From Elusimicrobiota bacterium (GTDB taxonomy: Bacteria; Elusimicrobiota; Elusimicrobia; FEN-1173): 21,048 bases of DNA. The position numbers and the translations under genes were made by a program. Where the stretch lies: assembly GCA_016715645.1 (NCBI GenBank), contig JADJZR010000023.1, forward strand, positions 1-21,048. The letters are read 5' to 3'. Each line of letters begins with the position of its first letter. Within the stretch, counting starts at the first letter, position 1. Below, piece after piece: positions 6,217-15,029 of the stretch. The notes below the pieces were generated by a model. That model saw only the letters and a program-made list of their open reading frames with translations, was not told the DNA's origin and did not search any database.

Positions 6217-7120
6217 TCATCCATTCGGGGCCGTCGGGATCGAAAACGTGAAGGTAGCGCCTTGAACCGCGCCGTCGTCCAGCCAGATGTCTCCGCCGTG
6301 CGCCTCGATGATCAATTTGCAGATGTAGAGACCCATGCCGGTCGACTCGAGGCCGCCGCCGGGGCGGGACGGGGACCGCGCGAGCTTCTTGAAAAGCCGT
6401 GCCCGAAGTTCCGGCGGAACCCCGGCTCCCGTATCACCCACGCTGATCAGAAGCCGTTCACGCTCCGGGTCATGGGAAGCGGTGACCGTAATCGTGCCAC
6501 CCGACCCCGCGGATTTGATGGCATTGCTCACGAGGTTGGTCACGACCCTGCGCAGCCTTTCCTTGTCGCCTATCACGATCGGCAGGGCCGGGGGGAGGGA
6601 GGTTTTGAGGACTTGCCCGTTCACGACCGTCAGAGGCTGAAGTAACCGAATCCCTTCGAGGATGAATTCGGCTGGTGGAATCTCCCTTAAGTCCACCAGA
6701 GACTGGTCCTCCTCCAGCCGAGCCACGTCCAGCAGGTCGCCGACCATCTCCATCAGGTTTTGTGAACACGATTGCACGGTCCTCAACAGCTTTGCGGCTT
6801 GCTCGGACGGCCCGATTTCTTTTCGCAAATACTGCAGGCTCATCAATATCACCGAGAGCGGCTGGCGAAAATCGTTTACGATGGCGTTGACCAGCAGATT
6901 CTTCTGCCAATCGAGCGTCCGGAGCCACCTGTTCTGTCGGTACAGGATGCGCACGAAATAGGCGGTCAACAGCGTAGCGCCAGCCGCCCCAACGATCCAA
7001 TCGACGAAATGGAACGCCCACATGCTTGAAGGGTCGCATCACCATGAAAATCCAATGGTAGGCCATTTGCCATGTGCCGAAGATCGCAACGGCCAGCACA
7101 ACGAGTTTGACGACGGACAT
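6217..7120 (-). CDS. Histidine-kinase-like membrane protein, phospho-acceptor His replaced by Asn; N-terminus frameshifted
   Basis: The clear part is 268 residues from the ATG at 7023: a membrane helix (IVGAAGATLLTAYFVRIL), a dimerisation helix, and a complete ATPase domain with N box (RRVVTNLVSNAIKSAG), G1 (VGDTGAGVPPEL) and G2 (GMGLYICKLIIEAHGG). The H-box reads NAIVNDFRQPLSVI, so residue 50 (codon 6876-6874, AAC) is Asn where kinases have His. ATG 7023 has no ribosome site. A better start, ATG 7120 with AAGGTG upstream, encodes a second membrane helix (VVKLVVLAVAIFGTWQM) in another frame and meets the kinase frame near 7023-7045. One extra base, or two missing, would explain this. No response regulator is adjacent. 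It may be a pseudokinase or sensor scaffold. Confidence 0.85.
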
Positions 7121-7256
7121 GGGGATTTCACCTTAGAGAGTCCGGCATCCTCGTTCGACCGGACGCGCTGATCGTATATTGTCCTCTGGCCCACCGTATC
7201 CCGGGTACAACATGGCCGCCCTCTCCATTAGAATTTTTTAGAAGAACCGACGTTCT

Positions 7257-7832
7257 TTAATGCGCATGCCCGCCATGGTCATGCTCGGGTCCGCCATTGT
7301 CGCCATGGTGACCTTCTAACTCTTCCCCAGAGGTGGGTTTTTCCTTATTCCCTGTTCCCGTCACAACGGGGACGGCGGGCTTCACGGCCGCTCCTTCCAC
7401 ATAAACCATCCGGGCGCCCAGGTCGCTGTTCTGAAATCCCAAATAACTCGCCAGCGCGAGCCCCGCCACGAAAACCCAGGCCCCTTTTGGCCGTTGGTCA
7501 GACTGCCAGAACGTCCACAGCGCCAGGAAGGCCGTCAGAATCAACAGGGCTATCCCGATGGCCTCATGGGTTTCCATCATGTTGTGAATGGTGTCATTAT
7601 GAGGGAAGCTGCCTTCCGCGCGAAAGCCCGTCCATAAAGCCACAATGGTCCCGGCCAAAGCCATGTAGAGGCTTCCTCGGCCCGCCACCAGCAGCGTCTT
7701 CTTTCCGAGGGTCAACCCCAGGACGTAGAACAACAGGGCGCTTGGCAGCAGGGCAATGGGAAAATGCACGAAGGCCGGGTGGATGTTGAACATTTCTCTG
7801 ACCCCGGAAAATCCTAGAAGCGAAATATCCAT
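7257..7832 (-). CDS. DUF2231-type membrane protein with His-rich tail
   Basis: The ATG at 7832 follows AGGAGG by five bases and gives 191 residues. The family hallmark HPAFVHFPIALLP is at about residues 17-29, followed by four hydrophobic segments and the late motif LGARMVYVEGAAV. The tail is unusual: after about residue 145 it is polar and ends in GHHGDNGGPEHDHGGHAH, a likely metal-binding stretch. The frame is open upstream to 8021 because the preceding HMA-like gene is frameshifted into it; the strong ribosome site and an out-of-frame TAA at 7849-7851 argue that they are separate genes. The family has no settled function. Here it may bind or sense metal at the membrane. Confidence 0.85.
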   Translation of the reverse strand: MDISLLGFSGVREMFNIHPAFVHFPIALLPSALLFYVLGLTLGKKTLLVAGRGSLYMALAGTIVALWTGFRAEGSFPHNDTIHNMMETHEAIGIALLILTAFLALWTFWQSDQRPKGAWVFVAGLALASYLGFQNSDLGARMVYVEGAAVKPAVPVVTGTGNKEKPTSGEELEGHHGDNGGPEHDHGGHAH

Positions 7833-7848
7833 GACGTCCTCCTGATTT

Positions 7849-8512
7849 TTAGTCCGCTTTTTCAGCGGTTTGATGTCGCATAACTCGTAGTCCGCACCCA
7901 TGCCCATTTGGCCGGCGGAGGCGCGTAGCGCTTCCTGCAACATTGGCAACGACACCGTCTGGCCCTTGGCGACAGAAAACTGAACCGTGGCCGCGGCGTT
8001 GTCCGCCTTCACCATGCTCACCCCGGCACCTGACGCATCGACTTCTCAATGAACGACCCGCATCCGCCGCACACGATGGCCTTCACCTTGGCCGTGTACT
8101 CACCCGGCCCCAAGGCCTTAGGAGCCGCTTCCGCCTTATCCACAGGATGGCCCGCCACGCGGAAGTTCGTGAGAGTGTAGTCCGCGCCCATCCCCATCTT
8201 GCCGGCGGAGACCTTGAGTGCCTTTTGCAGTTCGGACCATTTCACCTCTTGGCCTTTTTTGACCGTGAAGTCCACTTGCCCGGTTTTGGGGTCCACCTTC
8301 GCCGCCTCTATCCCGGGCGTGCCGCGCATCGTTTTCTCGATTAACGATCCGCATCCGCCGCAGACGATGGACTTCGCCTTGGCCGTGTAGCTCCCGCCCG
8401 GCAGCACGGGGTCCTGGCCGTGGGCGCTTTTCTCGTGACCAGAGCCGGCCATGGCTGACCCTCCGGTAAAACCGGCGATCAAAACGCTGAAGAACAATTT
8501 CTTAATCCGCAT
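7849..8512 (-). CDS. Exported protein with two HMA-like metal-binding repeats (two frameshifts)
   Basis: The ATG at 8512 has AAGGAGGAGG upstream and opens a signal peptide (MRIKKLFFSVLIAGFTGGSAMA). Two tandem repeats follow, each with the soft-metal motif CGGC (Cys51-Cys54 and Cys148-Cys151) and each ending in a GKMGMGADY- or GQMGMGADY-like segment. HMA domains bind Cu(I) or Hg(II) through C-x2-C. The frame stops at 8018 in the second repeat, straight after QVPG; the rest (SMVKADNAAATVQFSV) is in the next frame. A fifth G in the run at 8021-8024 would join them. A further missing base near 7869-7871 would bring the frame to the TAA at 7849, just before the ribosome site of the next gene. The corrected length would be 221 residues. 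Confidence 0.85.
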
Positions 8513-8553
8513 GGTTTGCCTCCTCCTTAGTCTCGTTAAATTCACCGCCACCT

Positions 8554-8736
8554 TCAGGCCTCCACAAGTTTCCGGGCCCGTTTCGGCACGGCGCGTATAT
8601 ACTTTTCGGGATCTTGCTCAAAAAGCCGCTGGCAGACAGGGCAGCAAAGGTAATATGTTCCCTCCCCGTGTTTAACGACCACCTGTGCTTTTTGCCGATG
8701 GATCTTCTTGCCGCATACCGGATCGAAGTAAAACAT
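8554..8736 (-). CDS. YHS-domain protein
   Basis: The 60-residue protein is essentially one YHS (TRASH-like) domain: FDPVCGKKIHRQKA at the start, YYLCCPVCQRLFEQDPEKY in the second half. Such domains bind copper or other soft metals through Cys residues and are common in copper-handling operons. The ATG at 8736 has AGGAGG five bases upstream. It sits between cusA and the HMA-like gene in the same direction, so it is probably co-transcribed with both. No signal peptide is present, so it likely acts in the cytoplasm as a chaperone or buffer. Confidence 0.88.
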   Translation of the reverse strand: MFYFDPVCGKKIHRQKAQVVVKHGEGTYYLCCPVCQRLFEQDPEKYIRAVPKRARKLVEA

Positions 8737-8794
8737 GCCATCCTCCTCTCGTGCCTCTCTTTCAGTTTATTTCCAACGTCATGGCTGGCCCCCA

Positions 8795-11700
8795 TCACGC
8801 CCCGTGCCCCCGAATTTCTCGGAAGTCGAGCTTGCTTACGTCCACCGTCCCGTGCTTCATCTCGAAGCGCCACTTCCAGATGGCGTAGATCGGGGATAAA
8901 CCAGAAGCTCCAGAAGGAAGCTCGTCAGGATGCCGCCCACCATGGGCGCGGCAACTCTTTTCATCATGTCCGCCCCCGTGCCCATGGACCACATGATGGG
9001 CACCAACGCCATGAACGTGGTCATCACCGTCATCATCTTGGGCCGGATGCGCTTGACGGCCCCGTGCATGATAGCGTCTTCCAGGTCCGCGTAGGTGCGC
9101 ATCTGCCCCTTCCGCGCCCTCTGCTCGTACTCCATATCCAGGAAGAGAAGCATGAACACCCCCGTCTCTGCGTCCAGACCCATAAGGGCGATCATGCCCA
9201 CCCACACGGCGATGGAGACGTTGTAATCCAGGAAATACATGAACCATACCGCCCCAATGATGGAGAAGGGTACCGCCAGCATGACGATGCCGGCCTTCAC
9301 GGTGGACTTGGTATTCATGTAGAGGAGCAGGAAGATCAGGAAGATGGTGATGGGCACCACGACTTTGAGTTGTGTCCGCACGCGGAGCATGTTCTCATAC
9401 TGGCCGCTCCAAACCAGGGAATAGCCCGCGGGAAGAACCAGCTTCTCGCGCACGATCTTCTTGGCGTCGGTCACGTAACCGCCCACGTCGCGCCCTGACA
9501 AGTCGACGTACACGTAGCCCGAGAGCATGCCGTTCTCGTCCCGGATCATGGCCGGGCCCTGCACCAAGGCGATGTCCGCGATCTGGGCCATGGGGATCTG
9601 GGCGCCAGACATGGTGGGCACGAGCACCCGGCGAAGTTTATCCAAATCGTCCCGGAATTCTCGGGCGTAACGCACGTTCACGGTGTAGCGCTCCCGCCCT
9701 TCGATGGTGGTGGTGACGGGCTCACCGCCGATGGCGGACATGATCACCATGTTCGCCTCTTTCACCGTCAGTCCGTAGCGGGCCAACTGGTCGCGCTTCA
9801 ACGTGAAGTCCACGAAGTAGCCGCCGGCGGTGCGCTCCGCGTATATGCTGCGGGTGCCGGGGACATCTTTCAGGATCATCTCTAAGTGCGTGCCAACCTT
9901 CTCAATCTCTTTTAGGTCCGCGCCGAATACTTTGATGCCGATGGGCGTGCGGACGCCCGTGGTGAGCATGTCAATCCGCGCCTTGATGGGCATGGTCCAG
10001 GCGTTGGTAACGCCGGGAAACTTGAGTGCCCGGTCCAGCTCCTCGATCAGATCGTCTTTGGAGATGCGGTCCGACCAGATGTGGCGGAAGGGCCTCTGCA
10101 AAAGGTCCGGCATCCAGGAGTACCACCGCTTTTTGTGTCGCCACTGATCGGTGGGTTTCAAGACCACCGTGGTCTCCATCATGGAGAAGGGCGCGGGGTC
10201 GGTGGACGTCTCGGCCCGGCCGGCCTTGCCGAACACGCGTTCCACTTCCGGGAAGCTTTTGATGACTTTATCCTGGGTCTGCAACAGGGTCTGGGCCTCC
10301 GTAATGGAAAGCCCCGGCAGTGTGGTGGGCATATAAAGGAGGGTCCCTTCGTAGAGCGGCGGCATGAACTCCGAGCCCAACTGCCTGTAGGCCCAGACGC
10401 TGGAGAGCATGAGCCCCGCCGTTGTGAGCAGAGTGGCGGCTCGGTGGCGCAAAACGAACCGGCAGGCCGGTTCGTAAATTCGAAAAAGCACTTTGCTCAC
10501 CGGGTGCTTCTCCTCTGGGTAATAACGGCCGACGGTGATCGTGTTCCAAATGTTCGACAGCCAGCGGGGCCGGAAATGTTTGTAGTCCATGCGCGTGAAC
10601 ATCATGCGCACAGCCGGATCCAGGGTGATGGCCAAAACCGCCGCAATGGCCATGGCCAGGTTCTTGGTATAAGCCAAGGGTTTGAAGAGCCGCCCTTCCT
10701 GGTCCACCAACGTGAAGATGGGCATGAAAGCCACGGCAATAACCAAAAGCGAGAAAAAGACCGACGGACCCACCTCTTTTAAGGCCTGAAGGCGCACGAC
10801 GTGAAAATCGCCCGGCCTCCCCGCTTCGTTCCACTCCTCCAACCGCTTGTAGGCGTTTTCCACCTCCACGATGGCTCCGTCCACCAGGACGCCAATGGAT
10901 ATGGCGATGCCCGCGATGGACATGATGTTGGAGGTGACGCCCATGAAGTACATGGGGATGAACGCCAAGAACACGGAGATCGGGATGGTGACAATCGGCA
11001 CCACGGCCGACGGGATGTGCCAAAGGAAGAGGAGGATCACCAGGCTCACGATGATGAGCTCCAATATCAGTTCCTCTTTCAGGGTGGCGATGGATTCTTT
11101 GATGAGGTGGGAGCGGTCGTAAGTGGTGACAATTTCGACGCCCTTGGGGAGGGATGGCTTGATCTCTTCGATCTTGGTTTTCACGCGCTTGATCACATTA
11201 AGAGCGTTCTCTCCCGAACGCATCACCACGATGCCGCCCACGGTGTCGCCTTCGCCGTCCAGGTCCGCGATGCCCCGGCGGATGTCGGGCCCCAGGGCCA
11301 CGCGGGCGATATTCTTCACCAGAATGGGCGTGCCCTTCATGTCTTGCCCCACCACGATTTCCTCGATGTCCCGCACGCTCTTGGCGTAGCCTCGGCCGCG
11401 CACCATGTATTCGGCGCCCGCGAACTCCACCAGGCGGCCGCCCACGTCGTTATTACCGTCGCGGATGGCGTCCACCACCTTCATAAGTGGAACCTGCACG
11501 CCACCAGGGCGTTGGGGTTGACGTTGACCTGGTATTGTTTTTGGAAACCGCCGATGGAGGCCACTTCGGCCACCCCGGCACCGACTGCAACCAGTAGCGC
11601 AGATACCAGTCCTGGAAGCTCCGCAGTTGGGCCAAGTCGTTTTGTCCCGTTTTATCGACGAGAGCATATTGGTACACCCACCCCACGCCGGTGGCGTCGG

Positions 11701-12088
11701 GTCCGAGCTCAGTGTTTACGCCTTCCGGCAGGCGCGGCAGGATCTTGGAAAGATATTCCAAGGTCCGGCTCCGCGCCCAATAGGGATCGGTGCCGTCCTC
11801 GAAGATGATGTAGACGTAGGAGAACCCGAAATCGGAGAACCCCCGGATGGACTTCACCTTGGGCGCGCCCAACAGGGCCGTGACGATGGGGTAGGTCACT
11901 TGGTCCTCGATGATGTCCGGGCTCCTGTCCCAGCGGGAATAGACGATGACCTGCGTGTCCGACAGGTCGGGGATGGCGTCCAGAGGCACGTTCTTCATGG
12001 AATAATAGGCCCCGGCCACGGCCACCAGCGTAAAAATGATGACCAGATATTTGTTGCGCGCGGAGAACTCGATGATTTTTTCAATCAT
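8795..12088 (-). CDS. cusA: CusA-type Cu/Ag RND efflux pump (three one-base frameshifts)
   Basis: The gene starts at ATG 12088 with MIEKIIEFSARNKY, ten bases after cusB. CusA-type landmarks are PLDAIPDLSDTQVIV, IRGFSDFGFSYVYIIFEDG, DPYWARSRTLEYLS, ELGPDATGVGWVYQYALVD, AEYMVRGRGYAKS, the helix LVDGAIVEVENAYKRLEEW, and SMMETTVVLKP and ARIDMLTTGVRTPIGIK. The last two hold Met residues equivalent to the periplasmic metal-cleft Met of E. coli CusA, as far as I recall. The frame breaks after SVPG (11573-11576), again near 11489-11502, and near the end after LLELLVYP (8892-8895); the proper C-terminus is IYAIWKWRFEMKHG... to the TGA at 8795. One base restored at each site gives 1098 residues, a normal size. 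Function is near certain if the shifts are artefacts. Confidence 0.93.
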
Positions 12089-12098
12089 GGCAGGGCCC

Positions 12099-13324
12099 TC
12101 AGTGCTGGTGCGCGCCGCCGGCGCCCGTTTGCGAGAGCGCGGCCTTCAAGCGCGACTCTGAATCGATCAGGAAGTTTCCGGAAGTCACCACCTCTTCGCC
12201 TTCCTTTAGTCCCGAGAGGATTTCGTAATATTCCTCAGTTTTGCGGCCCACCTTCACCGGACGCGGCTCGAATTTCCCTGGGCTTTTTTGGACGAAAACG
12301 AACTGCCGGGTCCCCGTGTCAATCAACGCTTCCTCCGGCAGAGCCAGCTTCCGCCCCAAATCCACATGGATCACCGTGTCCACAAACATCTCTGGTTTAA
12401 GCAAGCCCTCAGGGTTCTGGATTTCGCCGCGCGCGCGGAGGGTGCGCGTCTCCGGGTCCAAGACAGTATCAACCGCCACAACCCGCCCCTTCAGATTCCT
12501 GCCGGGGAAGGCCAAGGAGGTTACCTCCATCGTTTGCCCCGCTTTTACCGTTCCGGCTTCGTATTCATAGATCTGGGCGTAGACCCAAACGGAGCCGCCG
12601 GTTTCGCTCAAAAGCAAGTTGGTGGGGTCAACGCTTTCCGAGGTCATCGCATTGATCTGTGTCCGGGATAGGCCCATTTGCCTGAGCCGCAATGTGGAGG
12701 ATTTAATAAGGGCGTCAGACCGTTCCCTCACGTCCGGCCAAGGGCTGTCCTTCAACTTTTCCCGCGATTTCAAGGCTTCCAGGTATTCCACTATGGCGTT
12801 ATAGAGATCGGGATCGTAGGCAACCCGTCCGCTGGCCCGGACAAGTTTTCCCAACGTTCGTCGGGCCACGGTGCGGTGCGCACGCCAATGAGCTGTTGTT
12901 TTTCGGATGAAATAGAAACCGCAGCCCGGTCGAAGGAGTCCGGTGGTTGCTCGGTTTTCGCTTCTTCCGGATAGACTGGAACGTAGTCCATGCCCATCTC
13001 GTCTTTCTTGGGTTCCGGCGAAGTCACGTTCGGCTGCATGGGGTGCCGGTAGTAGAGGGGTTTCCTCTCTTCTCCCTGTTGTTGGGTTTGTTCAACAGCC
13101 TCTTCATGCTCAGCCTGAGATTCGATGGGCACGAGGCGCATGCCGCAAATGGGGCAGTCCCCCTGCCTGTCTGAGACGTAGGTGGGGTGCATGGGGCAGT
13201 GGTACTTTGCTTTTTGGGCGGCTCCGGCATGCCCGGCGTGGTCTCCTCCCTTGCATCCAATGACCGCCAAAGAACCGGTTGTGACAAGGGCGATTGCCAT
13301 AAATATCCAAAGTGTTCTCTTCAT
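12099..13324 (-). CDS. cusB: CusB-type lipoprotein adaptor with N-terminal metal-binding motifs (frameshifted)
   Basis: This is the periplasmic membrane-fusion adaptor linking CusA to CusC. ATG 13324 overlaps the cusC stop (ATGA). The N-terminus is a lipoprotein signal with Cys24 (AVIGC). Residues 41-62 (YHCPMHP, CPICGM) form a heavy-metal binding domain, and residues 91-115 (YYRHPMQP, DEMGMDYVPVY) form a second motif as in CusB/CzcB proteins. The adaptor core (VSISSEKQQLIGVRTA) is cut near 12866-12873, where a missing base shifts to the frame VARRTLGKLVRASGRVAYDP, continuing through barrel and lipoyl-type segments (GGSVWVYAQIYEYE, LKGRVVAVDTVLDP) to EEVVTSGNFLIDSE and a GGAHQH end. The corrected length is 408 residues. 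Confidence 0.92.
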
Positions 13325-14616
13325 CGTGTGGCCTCCGTTTTAAGATCAGCGCCGACCGCGCGTTCCAGTTCGGCAAAAAATTGTTCGTATTGGGTGATGT
13401 GCTCGTAATGCTCAAGGCGGAAATCCAATAGGGTCCGCGCCGCGTCCAAGAGGTCCAGGAACCCTATGCGGTCGGACTGATAGGCGGACGCGGTCACCTT
13501 CAAAGCCTGCTCGGCTTGGGGTAGAACGCTGGTTTGATAAAGTTCGACGAGCCGTTGGGCGGTCTGGACCTTGACGAGTAGATTTTTTACGTCAAAGGAG
13601 GTCATGTTCCGCATGGCCTGATACTCGGCCTGGGCCATTTCGCGCTCCGCCGCGGCCTCCCGCACCATGGCGCCCTGCTTCCAGAACCACAAAGGCACGG
13701 AAAAGCCCAGCATGGCATCCCGGCTGTCCGGCCCCGCCATCATGTTTCTTTGCCGGTATTGCAGCATGAGGTCCGGGAGATACTCCGAGCGAGCAGCCTG
13801 CACAAGCGACCGGCTACGTTCCACATCGGCCGCGGCGGCCCGCAGCTCCGGCCGCTGTTGAGCGGCTTGACTGGTGAGTTCCGATAGAGAACGGTTGATT
13901 ATCCGCACTTGAGGGTCTTCCGGCAAGACTATTGGGGTTTCGGGTGGACGGTTCATGAGCGTGTTCAGCATGGCCTGGTTGGTTTCCTGCTCTTGATGAA
14001 CGGTGACCAGCATGTTCAGCATTTTAGACAGTTCCACCTGGGCCTTAAGGACGTCGCTCTGGGGCGCTTTGCCGACGGCATATTTGGATTCCGCCACTTT
14101 GGCGAATTGCCGCATCAGGTCCACGTTGGCCTCAAAAATATGGATGGAATGGCGGCTGAAAAAGAGCATGGCGTAGGCCGACTTGGTGCGGGCCTGGATC
14201 TCCCGCTCCTTGACCTGATACTCCGCAAAAGCTTTCTCTGCCTCTTGGCGGGCCGCGCGGCTGCGAAAATAGAGCGTCGTGGGAAACATGATCTCCTGGC
14301 TAATGGCAATGTTTTTTTCTTCCGCGCCGGAGATGACGTTTCGGCCCTCGGGCGCGTACATCCTCTCGAAATCCACACGCGGTTTGTCCGGGGTAGCTTC
14401 TTGAGCGGCGCGGGTCTTCACTGCCTCCCATCGGCTGCGCGCGGCTTTGATCTCCGGGTTCTGGTGCCGGGCAGCGTCTAGGACGTCTCCGAGGGTCAGC
14501 GTTTCCGTGGAAATGTGGGACGGCTCCGCCGAATAGGAGGAGGCGTTAATCAAAAGGATGAGCGCCGAACTCTGAACAAAATATTTCCATGAAAGACGCG
14601 GTAATTGAACGGTCAT
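13321..14616 (-). CDS. cusC: TolC/CusC-family outer-membrane efflux channel
   Basis: The 431-residue protein begins with a signal-type segment and has two helical repeats of the outer-membrane efflux protein family: LTLGDVLDAARHQNPEIKAA near residue 41 and a second unit beginning LSELTSQAAQQRPELRAAA near residue 248. FSVPLWFWKQGAMVREAAA is typical of the second beta-strand/helix boundary. It would form the exit duct for CusBA, whose genes follow with a 4-base overlap. The start at 14616 has GGAG eight bases upstream. It is intact and shows no frameshift, unlike cusB and cusA. Confidence 0.93.
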   Translation of the reverse strand: MTVQLPRLSWKYFVQSSALILLINASSYSAEPSHISTETLTLGDVLDAARHQNPEIKAARSRWEAVKTRAAQEATPDKPRVDFERMYAPEGRNVISGAEEKNIAISQEIMFPTTLYFRSRAARQEAEKAFAEYQVKEREIQARTKSAYAMLFFSRHSIHIFEANVDLMRQFAKVAESKYAVGKAPQSDVLKAQVELSKMLNMLVTVHQEQETNQAMLNTLMNRPPETPIVLPEDPQVRIINRSLSELTSQAAQQRPELRAAAADVERSRSLVQAARSEYLPDLMLQYRQRNMMAGPDSRDAMLGFSVPLWFWKQGAMVREAAAEREMAQAEYQAMRNMTSFDVKNLLVKVQTAQRLVELYQTSVLPQAEQALKVTASAYQSDRIGFLDLLDAARTLLDFRLEHYEHITQYEQFFAELERAVGADLKTEATR

Positions 14617-14648
14617 TTAGCACTCCATTTCCTTCGTAGATTCGGAAA

Positions 14649-14680
14649 GGCCCCCTTCCGGCCCGAGCCGGAAGAGGGCC
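14649..14680 (-). terminator. Long GC-rich hairpin upstream of cusC
   Basis: A 14-pair stem (GGCCCTCTTCCGGC with GCCGGAAGGGGGCC, one G-T pair) closes a four-base TCGG loop in the transcript, followed by only three T. It lies between the small exported protein gene and cusC. It could terminate or attenuate transcription of the sensor module, or act as a stabilising/processing stem that lets the regulatory and efflux genes be expressed at different levels. Confidence 0.55.
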
Positions 14681-14692
14681 CTCCCGAGATTT

Positions 14693-15025
14693 CTACTTGC
14701 CGCTCTCCTCTTTCGCCTGCATTCTATGCCAAGCGGCGAAGGTGCGGTAATCATCCCGCAGCTTCTTCGCACCAGCGATGATGGCGTCACAGTGCTCCTC
14801 CATCTTTTGGCGGACGGACAGCGGTGTTTTGTCCGTCATGCCGGCTTTCCGCATTTTTGTGTGTTCCGCCACCACGGCATCCAACTCCGTGGCCTTATAC
14901 TCATAGACCGCAGCCTTGTCCCCATGTGTGGTACCAGCGGCATCCGCCGCAAAGGCCCGGGGAACGAACCCCAAAACTCCAGCGACGACCGCTGCGCTCA
15001 ACATGATTCGTTTGATGCTTTTCAT
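14693..15025 (-). CDS. Small exported protein of unknown function in the cus operon
   Basis: The 110-residue protein starts at ATG 15025 with AGGAG upstream; that ribosome site lies inside the end of the CnrX-like gene. It has a clear signal peptide (MKSIKRIMLSAAVVAGVLGFVPRAFA). The mature 84 residues are mostly helical and carry scattered His, Met and one Cys (EHTKMRKAGM, KMEEHCDAIIAGAKKL, AAWHRMQAKE). The layout suggests a helical-hairpin periplasmic protein that could bind metal. I do not recognise a named family. Its place between the sensor and cusC points to a role in periplasmic metal sensing or buffering. Confidence 0.8.
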   Translation of the reverse strand: MKSIKRIMLSAAVVAGVLGFVPRAFAADAAGTTHGDKAAVYEYKATELDAVVAEHTKMRKAGMTDKTPLSVRQKMEEHCDAIIAGAKKLRDDYRTFAAWHRMQAKEESGK

Positions 15026-15029
15026 GATC

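Noticed and set aside
6470..7120. Long minus-strand ORF from ATG 7120
   Set aside because: Only its first 30 or so codons look real (membrane helix). The remainder is the out-of-frame reading of the kinase domain.
7121..7256. A 26-codon ORF (MLYPGYGGPEDN...) between the DUF2231 and kinase-like genes
   Set aside because: Weak ribosome site, no composition bias or motif; treated as non-coding.
8018..8030. Programmed -1 frameshifting at the GGGG run in the HMA-like gene
   Set aside because: No slippery heptamer or downstream stem is evident, and similar one-base breaks occur in five unrelated genes, so a common technical cause is more likely.
8614..9498. A 294-residue plus-strand ORF over the cusA end
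   Set aside because: His/Asp-rich composition is produced by the reverse complement of RND helices; no start signal or family.
10801..11808. A 335-residue plus-strand ORF with many His and Asp
   Set aside because: Antisense shadow of cusA; it crosses the cusA breaks only by chance and has no domain.
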